Positions 1-10,701 of a DNA stretch of 64,000 nucleotides are shown here, one piece after another. Origin of the DNA: Clonostachys chloroleuca (Eukaryota > Ascomycota > Sordariomycetes > Hypocreales > Bionectriaceae). A program made the translations under genes and the position numbers. Positions within the stretch are counted from its first letter, which is position 1. Every line of letters starts with the position of its first letter. The stretch is taken from assembly GCA_037952775.1 (NCBI GenBank), contig JBANAY010000003.1, positions 19,158,001-19,222,000 of the forward strand. Reading direction: 5' to 3'. Below the pieces are notes generated by a model. That model was not told the DNA's origin and made no database searches. It saw only the letters and a list, made by a program, of their open reading frames with translations.

Positions 1-199
1 CAGTGCCAGGCTGGCTACCTGCTGCAGTCTTGCAAGACTCAATGTGGTCAGACGGTGCCGACTTCTGGGTCACGTCGCTCGAGAGGGAAGTCTGCTTCTC
101 TTTTTGCTTGTCCTTGTCGCTCTCGTGGCCAAAAATGCACATAAAGGCTGTACACTTATTGCCAGCTGGGCAGGGAATGTACTTGAGATCGATGCTCAT
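1..199 (-). CDS. CCCH zinc-finger protein, N-terminal part (runs off left edge)
   Basis: An open frame on the minus strand begins at the ATG complementary to 197-199 and stays open to the window edge, giving 66 residues without a stop. Near the start it reads IPCPAGNKCTAFMCIFGH, which is a C-x5-C-x4-C-x3-H zinc finger at about residues 9-25, followed by a charged Lys/Glu/Ser-rich stretch. CCCH fingers of this type bind RNA. A single finger at the extreme N-terminus resembles fungal Rex3-type RNA exonucleases, but the catalytic part lies outside the window, so that name is only a guess. No intron is visible in the part seen. Confidence 0.55.
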   Translation of the reverse strand, partial: MSIDLKYIPCPAGNKCTAFMCIFGHESDKDKQKEKQTSLSSDVTQKSAPSDHIESCKTAAGSQPGT

Positions 200-1457
200 G
201 ATGGAAGAGGAGGCTCTAGTTGAGCGCGAGACTGGGGTTTATATAGTTTTGGCTCATGCCCATGATCAACCACCCTGTGACTGGGTATCCGAGGCAGATA
301 AAGCGCGAGTGTATTGTCCAGTCCGTCGACAATAAGATCGTGTGTGAAGCAAAGGCGTTGGGTTGCGCCGCCCTGCGCTCTCTTGCCCGTTACCTGCGCG
401 TGCAGGGCGCGGTTGGAGCAAGAAGAAAGCACAGGAAGGTTCTGCAACTCCTAGTCAAAGGTAACTTGATATGCCGAGACTTCTATATCCAGCTTGATTG
501 TTGTACTTGTGAAAGACCTGTATATGCAAGTAGTGTAGGAACACCGTCCTTTCTCTTGGAACGATGGATAGTGAGACTTGGGGATCGGGATCAGCCAGTG
601 AGAGGCAAGTAGCTGGGGGCCTAAGCTTCAGGCGGACGAGACAGGGGCTGTTATGATAGGAGCAGACAGCGACCACCATGTCCACTGGGGCCGTTTTTGG
701 ATGTTAGCTAACATTTAACATGCTTCACTGTGTAAAGAAGGGAAGCTCAAATGTCCCAGGTTCAATTTCCTTTTGCCATCGACATCTTTCGCATATTGAT
801 GATCTAAAGTAGGTGACGACAACGCTGGGGACCTTGCCGGATCCAGTAGAGTTTCCTACCCTACGCTCTAAAAATACAGTGAGGTTATCACCTAACGTAC
901 AGTGTAGTGTGGTATGAGGAAGGCGAGTTTCCATGAATATAGTCAATGTCTAAATAGAAATGGATAGCTTTATGAGATACGGACTGCTTTCGAGATACTC
1001 CAAGGCCTGCGCACCACTGCTGGGAAGGGTCTTGGTCCCCAGGCGATATACCCTGAATGATCTTCAAACAAAGTGCGTCATAGACACTGTAACTGAGCAA
1101 CGCAACTGCAAACCCATCACCGACCAGCGCTTCCAGGCCATGTAAATCGCCTGCATTAGCTCCCGGGAAAAAAAGGGTCGTCCGTCCTCCCGATCGCGAA
1201 TTCCTATGGCCCCAATCCTGGCCACATACTTGCACCCGATATCTATCTTTAATTGGGATCGAGAGTATCCAATACCTCGGGCTTATCGGACATGTTAACG
1301 GCGCTACCTCCATTGAGCACAGTTTGTGATAACGGCGTCACCCAACAGGCCGCACATGACACGCCATCAGGGTCTCTCCTTAAATACACTGTACCAGCAG
1401 TCCTCCAAGCTGGCCAATTCCCTCCTGCGTCCTCCTGTACGACTACGCCGGCTGGCC
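200..1457. other. Intergenic region without a recognised gene
   Basis: This stretch separates two divergently oriented genes (CCCH protein to the left, lipase to the right) and should hold both promoters. Open frames up to about 140 codons occur on both strands but show no recognisable motif, no intron structure and no family resemblance, so none is called. Confidence 0.5.
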
Positions 1458-2930
1458 ATGATGGACTACAAGGGTGGTAGCCAGAAGGCAGAGCACCTAT
1501 GTGTGCTTGTACATGGTGTAGGTTGAGCATTCCAGCCCACCCTCTCTAGCTTTGAGATATAGCGCAACGACTGACCTCGACGCCCCTTGCGACCGGACAA
1601 CAGCTCTGGGGAAACCCCGAACACATGAGAAATATCGCCAGATCTCTCCGCGCCAAGCACGACCCGGACAGCCTGTACCTCCTCCTGACGAAGCGGAATA
1701 GCGGCAGTTTCACCTACGATGGCATCGAGCGGGGTGGCGAGCGGGTTTGCGCCGAGATCGAGGAGGAGATGAAGGCCATCGAGAGCAACGGCGGCAAGAT
1801 CACGAAGTTGAGTGTGGTGGGGTACTCGTTGGGAGGCCTTGTGTCACGGTACGCAGTCGGCCTGCTCTACGCCAAGGGGATACTCGACAAGGTGGAATGC
1901 ATGGTAAGGACGGAACCTGCTCGCGCATCTTGTTATCGTCAGGCAATGATGGCTAATGATAGCCCACTCGCAGAACTTCACCACATTCGCATCACCCCAC
2001 CTCGGGGTCCGAACACCGCTCAAGGGATGGCACAACCACATTTGGAACGTGCTCGGCGCCAGGACGCTCTCCATGTCCGGCCGCCAGCTCTTCACCATTG
2101 ACGATTTCCGCGGGACGGGCCGACCACTCCTTTCGGTTCTCGCCGATCCGAGCTCCATCTTCATGTCTGGGCTGCGCAAGTTCAAGAGGCGCACGCTGTA
2201 CAACAACGTTGTCAATGATAGAAGTGCCGTCTATTACACGACTGGCATCCACAAGACCGACCCGTTCACGAATCCAGAGAACATCAAGGTTAATTATGTT
2301 AAGGGCTATGAGAATGTCATCCTAGACCCGGTCAATCCAGTCACACCGTACCTGAAGCCGCGGGTACCGCTCTCAGTGTCCTCGATCACCGAGTCGGGCA
2401 TGGTCTGGTTGCGGAGTGTACCATTCCTGCTCGCAGTGGCCGTCATCGTACCCATTGGTGTGGTAGGCTACCTTCTGAACTCCGTGGTGCAGAATGTGCG
2501 CAGTGCTGGTCGCATTAAGCAGCATGAATCGGGCGAGGGCGGTATCAACGTGGAGGACTATCGCTTCCCTCTCCTTATCAAAGAGATTCGGGAGGAGATG
2601 GAGCATGCTTTCGAGACGCTCAACAGCTCCCAGAACCAAGAATACCTCGCCTCGGGTGACGAGGACAACGCGGGCATGGCGGTGGAGCAGCGTACGAGGA
2701 TGGCACGAGAGCGCCGACTATCCCTCCCAGCTCAACCAACACTGGCCCTCACTCCAGCACAGTTCGAAATGATTGATGGGCTGAATTCACTGGGATGGAG
2801 GAAGTATGCTGTCTGGATACACAAAGCTAGGCACAGTCACGCCGTGATTATTTTACGGATGGAACGAAAGGGCTTTGATGAAGGACACATTGTGCTCAAG
2901 CACTTTGTAGAAGAGGAATTTTTAATGTGA
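1458..2930 (+). CDS. DUF676 family serine lipase/hydrolase, membrane-associated
   Basis: Three exons, 1458-1517, 1604-1903 and 1974-2930, join in phase 0 to give 438 residues. The N-terminus reads HLCVLVHGLWGNPEHM (oxyanion-hole region HG) and residues 93-98 are GYSLGG, the nucleophile elbow with Ser at about residue 95. This is the DUF676 alpha/beta-hydrolase family that includes yeast Rog1 and Lpl1, acyl-lipid hydrolases of lipid droplets and membranes. The first intron falls directly after HG and the second after GILDKVECM. A hydrophobic stretch around LLAVAVIVPIGVVGYLL can anchor the protein in a membrane. A late His (RHSHAVIIL) is a candidate triad residue. ATG 1458 and ATG 1461 are adjacent and either may start translation. 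The substrate is unknown. Confidence 0.88.
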
Positions 2931-3536
2931 TGATAGAGAAACGGCTTTAAGAGACGGCGCACTGCTATTTAGACTTAGACAACCGGTTCAACTCGGTTTG
3001 GGAATAGATATATAAAGGTTCAACAAGTACACTAGTTCATTCATTTCATAGGTGGACAAACACAATCAGCACTTTGGAGTCCAGGATCTGACTCTAGGTT
3101 CTTGCTTAACACCCCCGTGGGGACGTTTACTTCCAACCACAGCACACTTATAACAAACATGCCTAGTCTAGGAAAGAATTGAAGACGATCTAGAAAACTG
3201 AATGAACAAATCAAACGAATCATTGATGTTTTGTTCTCTTTCCAAATTCATCAGGCGTGCCTTGAGCGGAGTATTGTTGCACCGCCCCGGCGGGACCGAA
3301 GTTGGAGCCTCGGTCGCCTGCGGCCAGCACCTTCCACTGGGAATTGCAGACGTCATGGCCACTTTTCGCACTTGGTGATGTGGACGGTTTCCTTCGCTTC
3401 CTTGATCTTAAGCACACCCACCTTTGCAAGACACCAAGGCAATTTTCGCTGTGCCTTATAGCCCACACTCTCTGCTGTTATACCCTTTTTACATAAACCT
3501 CAACACTCATTACATTTTCTCAGCATCCAAGTCTCA
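2931..3536. other. Intergenic region (lipase 3' end to FIT-family promoter)
   Basis: Both neighbours point right. The stretch should carry the lipase terminator and the next promoter. No conserved open frame or RNA gene is seen. Confidence 0.5.
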
Positions 3537-4616
3537 ATGCCGACAACTCGCCGAAGCGCTCAGAAGGGAGCTATAGCGGACAACGCCACCATGGCAAACG
3601 ACAGCTCCTCGCCGCCCTCAACCAGGATATCCTCCTCTCCTGCGACCTCGAGAACACCCCCGTTCCTTCCAACATTTCTCGAAAGAATAGTCTTGGGATT
3701 CTTCCCGGTACTTCTTGTGTTTGGCGCTCTGTTCTCCGTCCTGTCTCCCCAAACCCGCGACGCTCCCTACGACCCGATATCCCAGTCGCACAGCCAAGAC
3801 CCGGCAGTCTCCCCGAGCTACTTTGCTCGCAAGTCGAATCTGTTCAATGTCATCTTCGTGAAGCGAGGCTGGGCCTGGACGACGGTGGCCCTTGCCGCCT
3901 TTCTGCTCACCCACCCGTCTACCTCATCTCCGACCCGCAGACTACGTGGGGCCGCCCGCTGGGGTGCAGTGACACTCTGCTGGTTCTTTGTCACCCAGTG
4001 GTTTTTCGGAGCGCCCATCATCGATCGTGGTTTTCGTTGGACGGGGGGCAAGTGTGATGTTGCGGAGCTGGACGTGGCTTTTGGGGATTCGGGCGTCGCG
4101 GAGGTGGTGACTGCCGTCGCATGTAAGGCTGCTGGCGGCAAATGGAGGGGTGGCCATGACATCTCGGGTCACGTCTTCATGCTGGTGTTGAGCTCCGTGT
4201 TTCTGCTGGAGGAGGTTGGATGGTCGCTCCTGCGATGGAAGAACTGGACACCCGATGAGAGGACCGTGGTCATGCCAGACGGCGCAGTCAAAGGTGCTGG
4301 TGTTGAAGCAGAGATCGCGGCGGGCGATAACAAGGGATCTGGCCAGCTCGGGTTTGGTATCGGGGGCAAGTTTGTCATGGCCGTTGTTGGGCTTAATATC
4401 TGGATGCTGTTAATGACAGCTATTTACTTCCATACCTGGTTTGAGAAGGTAAGCAGCCCACCGCTCGAATCTATTCTTTACAGCAGTAGTTGCTAACCAG
4501 ATAAATCAAAATAGTTTACAGGACTCCTCACAGCCTTCATTGGGTGGTATTTGGTCTACATTGTTCCTCGGTTTGTACCCGCTGTGCGAGGATTGATTGG
4601 TCTTCCCGGGATATAG
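3537..4616 (+). CDS. FIT-family (Scs3/Yft2-like) ER membrane protein of lipid-droplet formation
   Basis: Two exons, 3537-4448 and 4515-4616 (phase 0), give 337 residues. Several hydrophobic segments are visible (for example around IVLGFFPVLLVFGALFSVL and FVMAVVGLNIWMLLMTAIYF). The motif HDISGHVFML and the later YFHTWFEK carry the two histidines that FITM2/Scs3 proteins use; family members are ER acyl-CoA diphosphatases needed for lipid-droplet budding and ER phospholipid balance. The second exon supplies the usual C-terminal TGLLTAFIGWYLVY helix. A donor GTAAGC and acceptor ATAG bound the 66-nt intron. The N-terminal 45 residues are Ser/Thr-rich and probably cytosolic. ATG 3591 is an internal alternative start. 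Whether this is the Scs3 or Yft2 type cannot be told by eye. Confidence 0.87.
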
Positions 4617-4921
4617 AGCTGGAAAGAAGGGTCTTAGACTAGAGGGGAATATATATAGGGACTACAACGATTGATTTTTAATAAAGAGAATTCTTCGCTC
4701 AACTCCTCTGAAAACCAATTGGGGAATGGCAATTTAAAGGAAAACTCTCAAAAACTGACAGTGGAGGATATGCATGAACTGTTGTATCACGGCGAGGTGG
4801 AAGATGCATGTGGAGAATGCATCATCTACTCTGCCTATAAGACATTGAGAGACCGACTACCTACATCAGCACCTCAGAATTTCTTTATTTAATTACACCC
4901 GATTTATTGTGCAGACACGCC
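4617..4921. other. Short intergenic spacer
   Basis: About 305 bases between two rightward genes. An open frame at 4671-4892 is low-complexity AT-rich sequence without motif. No regulatory element is recognised. Confidence 0.4.
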
Positions 4922-6032
4922 ATGGCAAGAATCAAAGCGCCTGCAGAGCTGCCGGAGCTAGTTAGAGCAGCCTTCAGCAAGGCTCGCTCGTCTGGCGATC
5001 TACACTTCTTCCCGACTCAAGTCACTTTGCTCAACGTCGACTCCATCCCCGTAAGGCACAGCGCCCTTGTCATTCTCAATGCTACAGAATATTTGACAGA
5101 TATACCATTGGGAATCTGGTAAACTTCGTCAACTGACAAGATACATGCGAGATAGTTTCAGCTACGCTTCTCCCCCGCACTGGCAAACAAGCCCAAGGGA
5201 CCCCCCGTGATCCCACCACACCACAGAAGCCCTTTGACCCCTTTGAGAACCCCCCGGCGGCCCTCAAGGTGGCAGACCTCGGGCCTGCACACTTCCTCGT
5301 CCTCAACAAGTTCGCCGTCGTGCCAGAGCATTTCATCCTCGCCACCACACCCTTCAAGCCCCAGACCCACGTCCTCGAGCCGGACGATCTGGAGGCGACC
5401 CTCGCGTGCATCGAGGCTTACGATGCCGTCACGGAGACGGAGGAGGGCATTCCTTCTGGTGGTGGGAAGTCGGAGCAGGGGCTTTACGCCTTCTTCAACT
5501 GCGGCGACCACTCCGGCGCGAGCCAGCCTCACCGTCATATCCAGCTGCTGCCCATCGCCCGTATGAGGGACGGTCTCGACGGGCAGTCATCGGCTTGGGA
5601 TGTCATGGTCGATCGGCTGGATACATTGAAGCCCCCTTTTCGGTATTCTCAGAGGCCATAAGGCTGGGTATGTCCGGCGAGGAGCTCCACCAGACATATC
5701 TACGACTGTACCGACGAGCATGTCGCGCTGTGGCTGTCCATGCGGGTGACAGTACAGCAGCGGCCCAGGACGCTCCTTCTCAAGGCGAGACCTTGATCAG
5801 CTACAATATGGGCATGACAAAAAACACTATGGCCATCGCCCCAAGACTCGCGGAGGGCGCCAAGATCGTAGGGCCCGACGGCCAGAACTTGGGATTCGCA
5901 GCATTAAACGGCACAGTTCTGGCTGGGACGGCGCTCGTCAAGAACAAGGTGGAATGGGAGGCAATGATCAAGGATGCAAAGGGGCTACATGATGTTCTCA
6001 AAGCGATCGGGATCCCGCAAGAGGGATCGTAG
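4922..6032 (+). CDS. Ap4A phosphorylase / ATP adenylyltransferase (Apa2 family), frame broken twice
   Basis: Exon 1 is 4922-5050 (43 codons) and exon 2 5156-6032. The product matches the fungal diadenosine tetraphosphate phosphorylase family, which cleaves Ap4A to ATP and ADP with phosphate. Visible family blocks are FQLRFSPALANKP, DLGPAHFLVLNKFAVVPEHF, and the catalytic GASQPHRHIQLLP with the H-x-H-x-Q nucleophile. Exon 2 is not open as given. The frame changes by one lost base near the C6 run at 5201-5206 and again near the C5T4 run at 5632-5640; restoring one base at each place would give about 335 residues. No intron of plausible length explains either shift (the first would be 20 nt). 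The conserved sequence on both sides of both breaks argues for sequence error or very recent damage. ATG 4922 was chosen as the only ATG preceding the family N-terminus. Confidence 0.8.
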
Positions 6033-6425
6033 AAAACCATAATAATACTGGTTTTATCATTAGGGTCAGGACTGTCTATCATGCCTAAAAGCAAAAGAAT
6101 CTCCCTGAGGAAAACTATATAAGATAGTTTATAGATATCAAGCCAAATAAACTCCGAACTGGACGATCATGAAGGCCTAAAAGCCTGAACCGTGCCGATC
6201 CGAGGTAGAAACTCCGAGACATACCAAGACCCAAAAGCATTTTTCACCTTACTTCTCTCTCTTTTTTTTTTATTTTGATTTTTGGTGGGCTGTTTTTCTT
6301 GTTGTGTTTGGGGGTCAAAAAAGCAGACAAAGGATGGAAAGAGACGTCATAAAAGGAATGGCCTCCCATCTTCTGATGAAAGAGGTTCCCGGCTTCGATA
6401 TTGAGAAGATGAACCAGAGAGTTGA
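6033..6425. other. Convergent 3' intergenic region
   Basis: The stretch lies between the ends of a rightward and a leftward gene. It is AT-rich with a T-run near 6261-6270. No gene is seen. Confidence 0.4.
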
Positions 6426-7589
6426 TCACTTTTTGCTCTTGCCATTAGAATCCTTCTCACTATCTCTCTTCTTCTTCTTCTTCAGATCCTCTTGTACCAT
6501 CTTCCGCAGGAGAAATTGATACCGGCCACGCAGGGTCGCCAAGGCGTCAGGCATGCCAGCGCTCTCCTTGATCTCGGAGTAGGAGAAGCCCATTAATCGG
6601 CCACGGATAAGCAACTCATCGCGAAGGTCGCTGTCATAGGGGACCATGAAACGATCCTGCCGGGAGACTTTGAAATGGCCCCTGGGCGGCGGGCTGGGCA
6701 TGGTGCGCGTCTTGGCTGCACGGCTGGGCCTGAGGCGACCAGCGCGGCGTGAGCCGACAGAAGAACACATACGTCTCCGTCTGAGCTTTCCTATGCTTTG
6801 CTCGACAGAGGCATTGCTGGGAGGAGGTGATGTTGAGTGAATGGTCTCGGGAGAACCGTGTCGAACTGGTGACGAGGGTGGACACTGGGGATATTCGATG
6901 CATTTCTGACCCATGAGACTATAGGCGGGCCAAAAAGGATTTAGACCAAACTTGTCATGTTCTATCATAGAATCTTGAGACTCTTGAGCCGCTTCCCAGG
7001 GCTGAAAACAAGCCGAGGAGGCATTTGAGGCATCAGGCTGAGGTAGAGCAAGCTGACCCTGAGTACCCTCAAGGAGCCGAGGATCAAGTACGTTGCTCAA
7101 GCCCACGGAGCTGTTGTTGTAATCAGGGACCGAGGCGTTGAGGATAGAAAGGTCTGAGGAGGTGAGGGGGCGCAGAGGAGATAATGGAATTTCGATAAAC
7201 CAGGAATGCTCGCGTCCTGGAATTTGAATTAAGAGGTAATTAGGCGCAATGTATTGGAAGTCCTTCAGTGACGCAAAGACGCACGGATTAGCAATGATTA
7301 TTGACAATGGACAATGTATCAAGAGGGGAAGAACACATACCGTAATGACCGGCTGGAAAGTCCCATCCTGTTCCAGTGAAAAAAGAGGAAAGTTGTGACA
7401 GTTAGGGTAGAATATGCTGAAATCAAGTAAATGGATCACATTAAGGAAGTTGGTCCGAACTTCCACAGGATCATGGGAGTCCATGTCGGTATGAAATATC
7501 AGGGTCCATCGACCGCAGACCCAAATCATGGTAGTAGGAACAGCAAGAGTCGAGTCATCATCACCATTGGTCAACATATCGTTTGCCAT
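6426..7589 (-). CDS. Myb-like/HTH regulatory protein, nuclear (hypothetical)
   Basis: A single open frame of 387 codons runs down from the ATG at 7589. It contains a probable 78-nt intron (7263-7340; donor GTATGT, acceptor CTGAAG, branch GCTAAT) that is a multiple of three with no stop, so the spliced product would be 361 residues. The C-terminal third has a basic region and then DELLIRGRLMGFSYSEIKE...LRGRYQFLL, resembling the helix-turn-helix half of fungal Myb-like proteins (typical wording DELLV...GMSYKEI...STLRGRFR). A long Lys-rich tail resembles a nuclear localisation signal. The middle is Ser/Pro-rich and disordered. The second half of the usual domain is missing. Function is unknown; a DNA-binding regulator is the inference. 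Confidence 0.6.
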   Translation of the reverse strand: MANDMLTNGDDDSTLAVPTTMIWVCGRWTLIFHTDMDSHDPVEVRTNFLNVIHLLDFSIFYPNCHNFPLFSLEQDGTFQPVITVCVLPLLIHCPLSIIIANPCVFASLKDFQYIAPNYLLIQIPGREHSWFIEIPLSPLRPLTSSDLSILNASVPDYNNSSVGLSNVLDPRLLEGTQGQLALPQPDASNASSACFQPWEAAQESQDSMIEHDKFGLNPFWPAYSLMGQKCIEYPQCPPSSPVRHGSPETIHSTSPPPSNASVEQSIGKLRRRRMCSSVGSRRAGRLRPSRAAKTRTMPSPPPRGHFKVSRQDRFMVPYDSDLRDELLIRGRLMGFSYSEIKESAGMPDALATLRGRYQFLLRKMVQEDLKKKKKRDSEKDSNGKSKK

Positions 7590-10500
7590 GACTATTGATC
7601 AACCTATTGTGTGTCAGATCCATGCGAGGTAAACGAAGAGGTAGGGGAATGCATATATTTAAAAGGTTCAAAGGATGTATCGATATTGGAATCAATGTAT
7701 AAGCCAACAGACAAAGTTGTAGGGCATAGGTAAATATGCAATCTATCAGGTGAATGTCTTGAGGGAAGAGATGGAAGTTTTAGGTAGCACATTGAAGTTT
7801 AGGGGAACATATGAATGCAAAAAGGAACGGGAAAAGTGTGAGAAAATGGATAGACATATGGGGGAGGAGACGAATATGAGGTGTGAATTTGTCGATTATT
7901 TTATCAATAGGGCATGTGCACATACTGATACATACAGAAGGGTGGTAATCTTCTGGCAGTCTGGGTAGAAGAGAGTAACAGGGAAGAGGGATGAGGACTG
8001 CTGCAGAGAAAGGACACAGGCAGTGTGGCAAGAAAAGACGAGCAAAGTAATTGAAAACGAAAGATAAAAAGAGACAGGACAAGGGAATACCTTGGTTGCT
8101 TACTGAATTATTGAAGGTGTATAATTGGAAGTGTGGTAGAGTCTAGGAGCTGGAATGAATGTGATAGTACTAAATAGGCGACTATAACAGCTGGAGATAC
8201 GGTGTAGAGAAGGAGAGGAAAAGAGCAGAGAAGTTGTCAAGCAAAGAGGCTGTGAAAGCAGAAAAGCCGTGAAGCATACAAGTAAAGAGAAGAGAAGTTG
8301 AGAATCGGGAAAGTTGTGAGTGAAGATGAGAGTAGAGAGGCGAGTTGGAAAATATTCGAGGAGTTCTCCTGGTTTTATACTAAAATATTCGACATAGTCG
8401 CCTCGACTGAGCCGCACGAGGACTAAGGCTTTCTAGAGGCTTCGCAATCATTACCTGACTATGACGGGAGCTGCTGCAGTCTTCCTTTCGAGACCCGAGA
8501 TGTATAGCAACGGGATGGCAGCCTGCACCAGGAAATCGTCAGATAAGGGAGTGTTCAATTTCTACGCCGGACTCAAGGGGTCTCGATCCCCTCACACTTA
8601 ACCTTGGAGGGAAATACCTGCATGGAGGCTGAGACCTTGTTTCCTCCTGCAGCTCTCACATTCCATACATTCGACATACATTCATCTATAGTATAGGATA
8701 AGGCTTTGGTCCCGTCTCCTGGCGCCCGTCATAAGAGAGTGTTCCTGTGGGAAAATTCGAATTCGGAATAGTCTGGATGCAAACCTGTGTAACATCAGTC
8801 GAATGTACTACGCCAAGGCACGTTGACATTGACTGTTGACCTTGGAGACAAGGTCAGGGGTGTAGCGGATTTCGTCTGCCATCGACGGAAGGTCTGGGCC
8901 AGATCCTGCACATAGCCAAGGTGCAGGCAGGCAGACGTGGCAGGCGGAAATGCGCGTAATGGCTGTCTGGGTGCCATAGAAGCCCATGGAACGAGACAGG
9001 TACCTGGAACTCATCGTCCCAGTTGACAAGGTAGCATGTACATTGAACAAAACAAATAGTACATTCTTCTAAGCTCTTTGTTCTGTTTTCGTAACGGGAG
9101 CTCAGCGGTCTGGATGCCCTAGGTACTCTAGGGACAATGACGGGGTAGCAAGTACAAGCTACTTGCCTCGCCATCGAAGACCATTGCGTGTTCATGATGC
9201 CTGCCTCGCGGTACCAAACGCTAGTCCATCCATCCTCGTTGGCAAGAGGAGAGGGGCCATGTTTGTGGCTTGCTGGTGTTTCCGGATCTCAACTTTGCTG
9301 CATGAAGGTCTCACAACGAGCAAGGAGTTCGAGCGGGGGAATAAAGCGCAGGTTTGAGACGACATCTTTGTCAACGAGGAAACTATATGCAGCTTGGCAG
9401 GGTCGAATCTGATTTGCCGAGCAGGACAGGACCTTTGATCGTCACCAGCCGGCATCGACCACATAGGTATAGTCCGGATGCTACCATGTATGTTCGGCTT
9501 ATGGTGAGGCGAGACATCGTGCTTGTGGGGTCTTTTCCCTCAATGTTCTGCAACTCATGATGTGGGAGAAGTGAGAGATGATATGATCAACCACACCAAG
9601 TTGGCAATCTGTTGATATCTGCAGTCAGACAACCATGCAAATCGACTGAACAAGACGGTTGAGCCCACACCCCACCCTCCCGCGTAAAGAACGGTCGAGG
9701 CTAGCTACCCGGATGCCCCTCCCCTCCCGCGGGAAGAGAGTACAATCTTCAAGACACCAGACTAGTCCCTGAGAATGTATTATCTTATGGGAAGCTAGTA
9801 GCGCGGGACTGAGATTAAAGGCCAGGGGTGAGGGATGATGTGTCGAACATCGCCACTGCTACCGGCTTAGTAGAAAATGAGCTCGTACTGTACGTACCCT
9901 GGTAAATAGCAAGTTTCCTCAGTCGCGTAAGGCTCTCGGCTCGGAGAGTATACGTGCTCGAGCCGCCGGACTTATGCAGGTGTTGCAAGCATGTGTCCGC
10001 GATTCGCTGGCCGAGCAGCCCGTTGTCCAATACCCAAAAGCAAATACTGACCAGTGATGTAATTTCGCCACGACCCATCAGAGTGCGTCTTCTTTTTGTG
10101 CCCAACCGATTCTGTCATGGATGGCCGCCTGAGGGTAGCTGAATAAACACACACCCCCTTTGCCCCAAGTACCAGGACACTTCTCTGTACCTCGAGATTT
10201 TGTCGCTGAGACCGGGTAGGGTGATAGGTGGTAGAGACTTGCGACGCCATAGCACCGTTCGACGTCTCATGTTCGGTAGAGGCGAGGGGCTTCCATCCCT
10301 AGCCTCTGAAGCTGATGGCTGTATGTCTCGAGTCGGTCTGTAACTTTTTTAGGCGAATATTGCGAGTGCGGAATTGATATGCCTGGACGTGAGCACTGAC
10401 TGTGTCATGCGGAAATGGAAGAGGGGAATGATTGAACGAAATGAGGTCCATAATATTGTTTGTTCCCAGCTGTTAATTCTTCAGTAGCGGCGGTGGCCTG

Positions 10501-10701
10501 CTACAGAGTAGCTCAGTCTTTCTCCCTTCCTCCGAACGCCGTATCTCGCAATCCCATACATATCCATAAGCAGCGTAACCAAAAAAACTACCATAGAGAA
10601 AAAATAGAGCCATATACTGATTCAGGGCTAAACATGGTCTGCCTGAGACCGGGTCTTTGTATATCGGCAAAACAAAGGGGAAAAAGGTACAGGGTAGAAA
10701 T
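7590..10701. other. Gene-poor region, 3.1 kb
   Basis: No conserved coding region is seen. Minus-strand open frames at 7604-7792, 7780-8082 and 8100-8417 lie directly upstream of the Myb-like gene and may be leader sequence with upstream ORFs. A small hairpin with loop-flanking GGGG/CCCC arms lies near 8575-8593. Open frames near 8800-9560 and 9815-10250 have no motif on either strand. Confidence 0.45.

Noticed and set aside
888..1313. 141-codon minus-strand frame upstream of the lipase gene
   Set aside because: No recognisable motif or conserved block; overlaps plus-strand frames.
5207..5226. GT...AG stretch as an intron that would repair the Apa2-type frame
   Set aside because: Only 20 nt, far below any functional fungal intron.
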